In this document: positions 58,068 through 64,000 of the stretch, piece by piece
Layout of the letters: the number at the start of each line of letters is the position of its first letter
Numbering within the stretch: the first letter of the stretch is position 1
Source: Pectobacterium fontis
GTDB taxonomy: Bacteria > Pseudomonadota > Gammaproteobacteria > Enterobacterales > Enterobacteriaceae
NCBI RefSeq assembly: GCF_000803215.1
Contig: NZ_JSXC01000045.1
Coordinates: 1-64,000, forward strand
DNA length: 64,000 nt
Direction: 5' to 3'
Program-made: the position numbers and the translations under genes
Notes under the pieces: model-generated
What the model was told of the DNA's origin: nothing
Database searches by the model: none
What the model saw: only the letters and a program-made list of their open reading frames with translations

Positions 58068-59128
58068 ACGTCGGTTCACTGCCGCGTCAACGTTCGTTGT
58101 TGAGCCGATTGCGCGATTTGTGGCCGCTGTGGCTGTTTTTGGCGCTGCTGGCTACGGCGCTGCATTACATCGTGGGATACTGGCCGCAAATCGTGCTGCA
58201 AAGCGCGATCTGGCAGAAATCACTGCATCAGCAGATGTCGCATCTATTGCAGATGGTCGAGCAACAACCGCATCAGGCGGGGCTGAGTCTGATGATGTTC
58301 AGTCTGGTCTATGGCGTGCTCCATGCTGTCGGGCCGGGACATGGTAAAGTCGTCATCATGACCTATCTGGCGACACACCCGTCAAAGCTGAAAAGTAGTC
58401 TGAAATTGACACTTGCCGCGTCGTTGGTTCAGGGGGGGATGGCGGTAGCGCTGGTCACTGTGGTGTTAGGGATCTTGCAGTTGTCTAGCCGAACGCTGCA
58501 TAACAGCAGCTTTTGGATGGAAAAAGGGAGTTTCGTGCTGGTGGCGGGACTGGGGGCGTTGCTCTGTTTCCGCGCGTTGAAACAACTCTATATTGTCATG
58601 CGACAACCTAAACCGGCGACAATTTTGCGTGTCACGCCTTTGCACATGCCCACGGATAGACGTGTGATGCTGCGTCCTAACCCAGCGCCATCCCACGCGT
58701 TTCATCAGCACGATGCCGATTGTGGCTGTGGCCATCGTCACCTCCCTACCAATGAGGAACTAGAGCGCGATAGCCGTTGGCGCACACGCCTGATGATTGT
58801 GCTGGCGATGGGGATGCGTCCATGCTCCGGCGCTATTCTGGTGCTGCTTTTCTCTAAAGTGATCGGCGTCTATCTGTGGGGCGTCGCCTCTGCGCTGGTC
58901 ATGGCCGCAGGAACGGCGATCACCATTTCGGCACTGGCCGTGCTGGTCTTTTACTGTCGTCGCATCGTTGAGCGTTTAGGTGCAAATCGCGCATCATCTG
59001 TGTGGCAGCGTGCGACATTTTCCCTTCTGGCGCTGGCTGGCGGGCTGATTCTGGTCGGATCCGGCATCCTGCTTTACCTCAGTGCGCAGCCCGCGATGAT
59101 GGGCGGCATCCGGCCATTCTCCGGCTGA
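58058..59128 (+). CDS. NicO-family nickel/cobalt/zinc transporter, ZevB-like
   Basis: A 356-residue polytopic membrane protein of the high-affinity nickel/cobalt (NicO/RcnA) family. Signatures: YGVLHAVGPGHGKVVIMTYL (helix with H-x4-GHG) and LAMGMRPCSGAILVLLFSKV. Between them lies a cytoplasmic His/Cys-rich loop, AFHQHDADCGCGHRH, that probably binds metal. About six to seven helices. Paired with the DUF1007 gene upstream, so zinc is as likely a substrate as nickel or cobalt. No metal-responsive operator was identified before the pair. Confidence 0.88.
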   Translation: MSVNVGSLPRQRSLLSRLRDLWPLWLFLALLATALHYIVGYWPQIVLQSAIWQKSLHQQMSHLLQMVEQQPHQAGLSLMMFSLVYGVLHAVGPGHGKVVIMTYLATHPSKLKSSLKLTLAASLVQGGMAVALVTVVLGILQLSSRTLHNSSFWMEKGSFVLVAGLGALLCFRALKQLYIVMRQPKPATILRVTPLHMPTDRRVMLRPNPAPSHAFHQHDADCGCGHRHLPTNEELERDSRWRTRLMIVLAMGMRPCSGAILVLLFSKVIGVYLWGVASALVMAAGTAITISALAVLVFYCRRIVERLGANRASSVWQRATFSLLALAGGLILVGSGILLYLSAQPAMMGGIRPFSG

Positions 59129-59198
59129 TTTCACTTTTTATTAACTTTACGTTAAAAACTCGTTGCCTCTGATAATCACGGCAGGATATTATTCCATT

Positions 59199-59217
59199 AA
59201 TGATAACTATTATCATT
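59199..59217 (+). promoter_or_regulatory. Fur box
   Basis: AATGATAACTATTATCATT: the core TGATAA-CTA-TTATCA is palindromic and fits the Fur consensus. It is 29 bases before the following binding-protein gene, so iron repression is expected. Confidence 0.9.
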
Positions 59218-59246
59218 TATAACCGTGATCGCAGAAGGAAATAATA

Positions 59247-60374
59247 ATGAAGAAATGGCTGTTTTCAGTCGTTATGCTTTTGGGGCTAAGTGCGAGCGTT
59301 GCCGTTAGCGCAAACCCGATTGTTATTGAAGACGTTAGTGGCAGGAAGGTGGAAATTAAATCCGAGGTGAAGCGGATCATTTTGGGCGAAGGTCGACAGA
59401 TTTATCTGCTGGCTGCTTTTGACACCGAAGCACCGTTCCAACGTGTGGTTGGCTGGCGTGACGATCTGCCGAAAGCGGATTACGACGGCTATCTGGCATA
59501 TGAAAAGCAATACCCGGAAATCAAAAAGCTGCCGACCTTTGGTGGCGCGAAAGATGGCACCTTTAACGTTGAGCAGGCATTGACGTTGAAACCGGATTTG
59601 GTGCTGATGAATCTGGAATCAAAGGCCGCGACGGATGAAGGCAAGTTGATTGAAAAACTCAGTTCACTGGGTATTCCGGTGGTGTTTATCGATTTCCGTG
59701 AGAAGCCGTTTGAGAACGCAGAGAAAAGCATTCACATCATGGGGCAACTGGTCGGCAAACCGCAGCGTGCGGAAGCGTTGATTAAGTTCCGTCGTGAACA
59801 GATTGAGATCGTTACCGATCGCTTAAAGAACTATCAAGGCCCACGTCCGAAAGTGATGATCGACCGTGCGGGCGGCTATGATGAAGAGTGCTGCATGTCA
59901 TTCGGTGATGAGAACTTTGGCCGCATGGTTGAGGTTGCAGGCGGTGACAACATTGCCAAGAACATTATCCCCGGCACGTTTGGTACGCTGAACCCTGAGC
60001 AGATTATCAGCTCTCGCCCTGATGTGGTGGTGGTGACTGGGGCGAACTGGAAAAACTACAACACGGCGAATGGCTGGGTTGGCGTTGGGCCAGGAGCCGA
60101 TCAGCAAGAAGCGCTGCAACGCCTGCAAAAACTGATGGAGCGTTCAGCATTCAAAACGCTGCCAGTTGCAACCAATGGCAACGCTCATGCGATCTGGCAT
60201 CAGTTCTATGACAGTCCGTATCAGTTTGTAGCGATTCAGGTATTAGCAAAATGGTTGCACCCGGAACTGTTTAAGGATATCGATCCTGACGCGACATTCC
60301 GTACCTTCCACGAGAAGTTCCTGCCGCTGCCGTATCAGCCGGGTTATTGGGTTACGCTACCAGCGAAGAAATAA
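59247..60374 (+). CDS. Iron/siderophore ABC binding protein (paralogue 1)
   Basis: A 375-residue periplasmic binding protein of the FepB/BtuF (TroA-like) class. Signal peptide of about 22 residues (ends SVAVSA-NP). It begins VIEDVSGRKVEI, has WR/D near residue 72, a long backbone helix, and a distinctive vicinal cysteine pair in EECCMSFGDENFGRM followed by VEVAGGDN. A second paralogue at 62340-63464 shares the CC-x-S and VEAIGANNIA segments. It is transcribed alone toward the ABC operon, so it probably shares that permease. Ligand unknown. Confidence 0.87.
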   Translation: MKKWLFSVVMLLGLSASVAVSANPIVIEDVSGRKVEIKSEVKRIILGEGRQIYLLAAFDTEAPFQRVVGWRDDLPKADYDGYLAYEKQYPEIKKLPTFGGAKDGTFNVEQALTLKPDLVLMNLESKAATDEGKLIEKLSSLGIPVVFIDFREKPFENAEKSIHIMGQLVGKPQRAEALIKFRREQIEIVTDRLKNYQGPRPKVMIDRAGGYDEECCMSFGDENFGRMVEVAGGDNIAKNIIPGTFGTLNPEQIISSRPDVVVVTGANWKNYNTANGWVGVGPGADQQEALQRLQKLMERSAFKTLPVATNGNAHAIWHQFYDSPYQFVAIQVLAKWLHPELFKDIDPDATFRTFHEKFLPLPYQPGYWVTLPAKK

Positions 60375-60402
60375 CGCAGCCGGATAGAGTTAATCAAACA
60401 AT

Positions 60403-60439
60403 AAAAAAGCACTGAGCCTTCATCGGCCAGTGCTTTTTT
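60403..60439. terminator. Bidirectional terminator
   Basis: 12-bp stem AAAAAAGCACTG / CAGTGCTTTTTT with a 13-base centre, A-run on one side and T-run on the other. Serves the convergent binding-protein gene and the ABC operon. Confidence 0.92.
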
Positions 60440-60453
60440 GTTGCCGTGAGGGA

Positions 60454-61254
60454 TCAGATCGTGGGTTCGCTGACCAGTCCGTCGATAATCACCTGCGGTA
60501 CGCCCTGCGAGCAGCGTTCGATGCGCCCGCGTACGCCATAGACGGCTGACAGGCTTTCCGGGCTAATGACTTCAGCAGGTGCGCCATCGGCAATCAGGTT
60601 ACCGTTTTGCAGCATCAGTACATGGTCGCCGTGACGTAGCGCAATATTGATATCATGCACCACCACGACGGTGATGATGTTGCGCTTGCGCGTTTCCTTA
60701 CGAACCAGATCCATTACATGGAACTGATAGTTCAGATCCAGCGCGCTGAGCGGTTCATCCAGCAGGAGCAGAGAGGGCTGACGGATCAGTGATTGCGCCA
60801 GACCAACCAACTGCTTTTGTCCACCCGAGAGCTGATCGAGATAGCTCAATGCCAGATGTTCAATGCCCAACTGACGCAGGAGATTCATGACTTCATCCTG
60901 CTTTTCGGCATTGTGCATGCCGCCGGATGCACGCTGGGCGACGATAATCGATTCCAGTACGTGCAGGTGAACGCCTGCGGGCAGGGATTGCGGCAAATAA
61001 ACGACTTTTTCCGCCCGCTGCGCGAAGGGTAATGCCATCAGGTTGTTATCATCCAGCCACAGTTCGCCTTCGGAGGCGTTGAGTCCTGCCATGGCGCGCA
61101 GTAGCGTTGATTTACCGCTGCCGTTGGGGCCGAGCAGTATGGTGATTTTTCCGCGTGGCAATTGTGGTACGGACAGATCGCGAATCACCTGACGCTTGGG
61201 GTAACCCGCGCAAAAGTGGGAAAGGCGTAATCCAGAAGCGGTTGGCTGGCTCAT
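60454..61254 (-). CDS. Iron/siderophore ABC ATPase
   Basis: A 266-residue FepC/FhuC-type ATPase: LGPNGSGKSTLLRAM (Walker A, about residue 37), QLSGGQKQLVGLAQSL (signature), LLLLDEPLSALDL (Walker B) and VVHDINIAL (H-loop). It overlaps the permease gene by four bases. It powers import through the adjacent FecCD permease. Confidence 0.92.
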   Translation of the reverse strand: MSQPTASGLRLSHFCAGYPKRQVIRDLSVPQLPRGKITILLGPNGSGKSTLLRAMAGLNASEGELWLDDNNLMALPFAQRAEKVVYLPQSLPAGVHLHVLESIIVAQRASGGMHNAEKQDEVMNLLRQLGIEHLALSYLDQLSGGQKQLVGLAQSLIRQPSLLLLDEPLSALDLNYQFHVMDLVRKETRKRNIITVVVVHDINIALRHGDHVLMLQNGNLIADGAPAEVISPESLSAVYGVRGRIERCSQGVPQVIIDGLVSEPTI

Positions 61255-62333
61255 ACGTTTCCTCTATGGCGTAGGATGATGCTCAGGAAGAAGGGCACGC
61301 CAACCAGTGACGTAACGATACCGACGGGGATAATGACGCCGGGAATAAGGTTTTTCGAGGCAACAGACGCCATCGACAGCACTAGCGCGCCCGTTAACGC
61401 ACTGGCAGGCAGATAGAAACGGTGATCTTCACCGAAAATCATACGGGCGATGTGCGGTGCCACCAAACCGATAAAACCAATTGGGCCAACGAATGCGACT
61501 GAAATAGCAGATAAGATACTGATACGCAGCAGCGTTTCCAGACGCAGACGACGGACGTTGATACCAAAACTGACGGCGCGATCCTCCCCCAGACGCAGTG
61601 CAGTCAGTTTCCATGAGCTCATCAGTGAAATAGGCATAATGATGACAAGCACCAGCAACAGGATACCCAATTTTTCCCATGAGGCACGCGCCAGGCTGCC
61701 CATGGTCCAGAACACCAGACCTTGCAGAGTGTCTTCGTTGGCGATGAACTGGAGCATGGAAACCAGCGCATTGAAGGTAAACACCAGCGCAATACCGAAT
61801 AACACGACACCGGACGTCGCGACCTGCGTCCAGCGTGTAATGCCATCCAGCAGCAAGGCTGCCAATAGAGCAAAGATAAAAGCGTTAGCTGAGATGAACC
61901 ACTGAGCCGGAATACCGGGGATACCGATGCCAAGGACAATCGCGAGCGCGGCACCGAATGCGGCGGCGGAGGACACGCCGAGCGTAAACGGGCTGGCAAG
62001 CGGGTTGTTCAGGATGGTCTGCATTTCTGCGCCAGCCAGCCCGAGAGCCAGCCCGACAATGATAGCCATCAACGCGTAAGGCAGACGAATATCCCAGACG
62101 ATCACGCGCGTACCGGCATCGGCGCTGGCCGGATCGGTCAGCGTTTGCCAAAGCACATCAAGCGTCAGGCCTGAAGGCCCCATCGTAAAATCCAGCAACA
62201 ACGAGCCGATGATGATCAACAGCAGTATCGCCATAACACCTACGCGGCGCCGAATGATGCCACGATAGTTGTCCATAACGGTGTTGGTATCTGCGGTGGT
62301 ATTGCGGATACCCGGTTCAGTGGTTGTACTCAT
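61251..62333 (-). CDS. Iron/siderophore ABC permease (FecCD family)
   Basis: A 360-residue inner-membrane permease with about ten helices and the FecCD signatures RLPYALMAIIVGLALGLAGA, NNPLASPFTLGVSSAAAFG and GFIGLVAPHIARM. Only one permease gene is present, so it is probably a homodimer. Six bases separate it from the binding protein upstream in the operon. Confidence 0.92.
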   Translation of the reverse strand: MSTTTEPGIRNTTADTNTVMDNYRGIIRRRVGVMAILLLIIIGSLLLDFTMGPSGLTLDVLWQTLTDPASADAGTRVIVWDIRLPYALMAIIVGLALGLAGAEMQTILNNPLASPFTLGVSSAAAFGAALAIVLGIGIPGIPAQWFISANAFIFALLAALLLDGITRWTQVATSGVVLFGIALVFTFNALVSMLQFIANEDTLQGLVFWTMGSLARASWEKLGILLLVLVIIMPISLMSSWKLTALRLGEDRAVSFGINVRRLRLETLLRISILSAISVAFVGPIGFIGLVAPHIARMIFGEDHRFYLPASALTGALVLSMASVASKNLIPGVIIPVGIVTSLVGVPFFLSIILRHRGNV

Positions 62334-62339
62334 AAAAAA

Positions 62340-63464
62340 TTACTCACCTTGTTTCCAGGCAAAGATAAAGTCACTGTTAGGCAGTGAGGTAAAATTTTGA
62401 ATGATATGACGATACGTGTCATCAGGGTTCAGGCTGCTGAACTGTTGGGGATAAATAGCCTTCGCCAGATATTCCATACCGACAATATTGTAGGGGTGGT
62501 TGTAAAACTGGTGGTAAATACCGACAACCCGTTTTTCTTTCACTGCGGGAATTTGGTTCACTCCCTGACGTGACATCAGTACCTCTGCGCTGGCGGCGAT
62601 ATCCGCTTTGTTAGCGTTATACCCCAGTGGCAGCGTTTTGCTTGACGGCGAATTACGCTTTGCGCCTGTCATGATGTAAATATCCGGCTTCATGCTGATC
62701 AGTTTTTCCAGCGAAACGTCGCCAGTCGCGCCTGGCAATAACGCAGAGGCGATATTGTTGGCTCCAATCGCTTCAACCATGCCACCCCAGCCGTTGTGCG
62801 CGTGACTAAAACAGCAGCTATCGGAACGCCCGGCCCAGGCTTCGACAAACACGTTGGCTTTTTTAGGAAGTGCCGCAGTTTTCTGCTGAATGGCCGCCAG
62901 ATGTTGGCGATAAAAATCGCTATAGGCTTTGGCGTTGTCTTCTTTGTTCAACGCTTTACCAAGTAAATCAACGCTAGCGGCTGTATTTTTCGCTGGATTG
63001 ACTTCGGAATCAATAAATACGACCGGGATATTCAACGCACTGAGCTTATCGAGTACACCGCTTTCGGTCAGAGAGGGTTTGGCGCGTAGCTGAGCCACCA
63101 TCAGATCGGGATGCTTGGCTAATACGCTTTCTAGCTCAATTTCGCCTTTATCGCCGAACCCCATATCCAAAATATTATCCGCTTCCGGCCATTGGGTCTT
63201 CAGCATGTTCCAGGTCGCAGTATCAGATTTTTTAGGAATGTTATTCCAGGCCACCATCCTTTTAAACGGGTTATCACGATCCAGCAGTGCCAGCGTCATG
63301 ATATCGCGCCCGTCTTGTATAACGATGCGTTTGGGTTCCTGTTCGATTTTGACTTGACGACCATCAATGTCAGTGAGGGTGACAGGATACTCAGTAGCAT
63401 AAGTATTGAATGATGCAGTGAGCGTTATCGCGATAGCAAATGGTGCAAGTGTTTTTTTCAACAT
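62340..63464 (-). CDS. Iron/siderophore ABC binding protein (paralogue 2)
   Basis: A 374-residue periplasmic binding protein, first gene of the permease-ATPase operon. Signal peptide ends near FNTYA-TEY. It begins TLTDIDGRQVKIEQEPKRIV and, like the paralogue at 59247, carries vicinal cysteines (RSDSCCFSHAHNGWGGM) and VEAIGANNIA. Overall similarity between the two is moderate, suggesting an old duplication. The ATG at 63464 gives a better start than the one two codons earlier. A Fur box lies 36 bases upstream. Confidence 0.9.
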   Translation of the reverse strand: MLKKTLAPFAIAITLTASFNTYATEYPVTLTDIDGRQVKIEQEPKRIVIQDGRDIMTLALLDRDNPFKRMVAWNNIPKKSDTATWNMLKTQWPEADNILDMGFGDKGEIELESVLAKHPDLMVAQLRAKPSLTESGVLDKLSALNIPVVFIDSEVNPAKNTAASVDLLGKALNKEDNAKAYSDFYRQHLAAIQQKTAALPKKANVFVEAWAGRSDSCCFSHAHNGWGGMVEAIGANNIASALLPGATGDVSLEKLISMKPDIYIMTGAKRNSPSSKTLPLGYNANKADIAASAEVLMSRQGVNQIPAVKEKRVVGIYHQFYNHPYNIVGMEYLAKAIYPQQFSSLNPDDTYRHIIQNFTSLPNSDFIFAWKQGE

Positions 63465-63499
63465 TATCACTTCCTGATGCGTTTATCTTAAAGAAGAAT

Positions 63500-63518
63500 G
63501 ATTCTAATAATTATTATC
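63500..63518 (-). promoter_or_regulatory. Fur box of the ABC operon
   Basis: GATTCTAATAATTATTATC matches the 19-bp Fur consensus at 15 positions. It sits just upstream of the leftward iron-uptake operon. Confidence 0.85.
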
Positions 63519-63573
63519 AGATGTGGGTAGTGTCGATGGCCCAAATGAAAGGATATAAGGGATGTGAGTAAGT

Positions 63574-63603
63574 AAAAAAACACGCCAGCTTGGCGCTGGC
63601 GTG
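63574..63603 (-). terminator. Terminator of suhB
   Basis: On the minus strand: CACGCCAGC-GCCAA-GCTGGCGTG, a perfect 9-bp stem, followed by seven T. Confidence 0.93.
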
Positions 63604-63629
63604 GTATTTAATTTTTGTTAAAAACTGTA

Positions 63630-64000
63630 TCAGCGTTTCAGTGCGTCGCTCAGTTCTTCACGGATGGTGCTCAGCATGGCTTTCACTACGCGTGGGTTGC
63701 CTGCGACCAGATTGCCGGATGCCATGTAATTATGGCCACCAACGAAGTCCGTCACGATCCCGCCTGCTTCACGTACCAGGAGTTCGCCACCAGCAAAATC
63801 CCACGGTTTCAGGCCGATCTCAAAAAAGCCGTCAACGCGACCTGCGGCAACATAGGCCAGATCCAGTGCGGCAGAGCCTGTACGACGGAAATCCGCACAG
63901 TGGACGAACAGCGCGCCGATAGCATTGATATAACTTTTGCTGTGTTGTTTTAATTTGAAGGGAAAACCTGTCGCCAGAACTGTGCCTTCCAGATCGCGGG
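63630..64000 (-). CDS. suhB: Inositol-1-monophosphatase SuhB, C-terminal part
   Basis: The last 123 codons of the gene; the start lies beyond the window. The protein end carries RRTGSAALDLAYVAAGRVDG and the IMPase second signature KPWDFAGGELLVREAGG, and finishes REELSDALKR as in E. coli SuhB. SuhB hydrolyses inositol monophosphate and also joins the Nus antitermination complex on rRNA operons. Confidence 0.93.
   Translation of the reverse strand, partial: RDLEGTVLATGFPFKLKQHSKSYINAIGALFVHCADFRRTGSAALDLAYVAAGRVDGFFEIGLKPWDFAGGELLVREAGGIVTDFVGGHNYMASGNLVAGNPRVVKAMLSTIREELSDALKR

Overview
The window is a piece of the chromosome of a soft-rot enterobacterium, almost certainly Pectobacterium. Two things point there. 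The backbone gene order is the enterobacterial ung-grcA-srmB-trmN6-nadB-rpoE-rseABC-lepAB-rnc-era-recO-pdxJ-acpS-yfhL ... pgpC-tadA-mltF-purL-glmY-glrK-qseG-glrR-glnB ... hmp-glyA-hcaT ... suhB. It is interrupted by plant-cell-wall genes (pemA pectin methylesterase, paeY pectin acetylesterase). All assignments come from reading the sequence and remembered family features; no database search was run.

Layout. 1-2.3 kb: end of a dispersed repeat, a secreted alpha/beta esterase, two identical tRNA-Ala(GGC) genes behind a near-consensus promoter, and ung. 2.4-17.2 kb: conserved housekeeping block, with a double FNR-box promoter for grcA, a sigma-E promoter and a possible rseD leader ORF in front of rpoE-rseABC, then lepA-lepB-rnc-era-recO-pdxJ-acpS and yfhL. 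17.2-36.8 kb: a roughly 20-kb accessory island for c-di-GMP-controlled adhesion. It holds the phosphodiesterase pdeH, a PAS-GAF-GGDEF diguanylate cyclase with an SGDEF active site, a type I secretion operon (lapE-lapB-lapC order), a 2469-residue LapA-type adhesin with 11 near-identical 103-residue repeats, a small conserved gene of unknown function, and lapG-lapD. The parts make a complete circuit: enzymes that make and break c-di-GMP, a degenerate GGDEF/EAL receptor (LapD), the periplasmic protease it restrains (LapG), an adhesin carrying a TAAG cleavage motif in its N-terminal retention module, and its exporter. Related adhesin genes have, as I recall, been studied in P. atrosepticum, so the island is not wholly new; the small gene in it and the repeat mosaicism are less described.

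36.9-49.8 kb: murQ, pgpC, tadA, mltF, purL (PurR box on the promoter), then the glmY sRNA with three GlrR boxes, an IHF site and a sigma-54 promoter, followed by glrK-qseG-glrR and glnB. 49.8-52.6 kb: pemA and paeY, with a KdgR-like box separated from paeY by a small palindromic mobile-like element. 53.1-56 kb: hmp (textbook NsrR operator) divergent from glyA. 56-59.1 kb: hcaT and a ZevAB-like metal pair. 59.2-63.5 kb: a Fur-boxed iron/siderophore ABC system with two paralogous binding proteins. The window ends inside suhB.

A small palindromic intergenic repeat family occurs four times (positions 1, 33.5 kb, 39.1 kb, 52.8 kb). No CRISPR array, prophage, rRNA or intact insertion sequence was seen.
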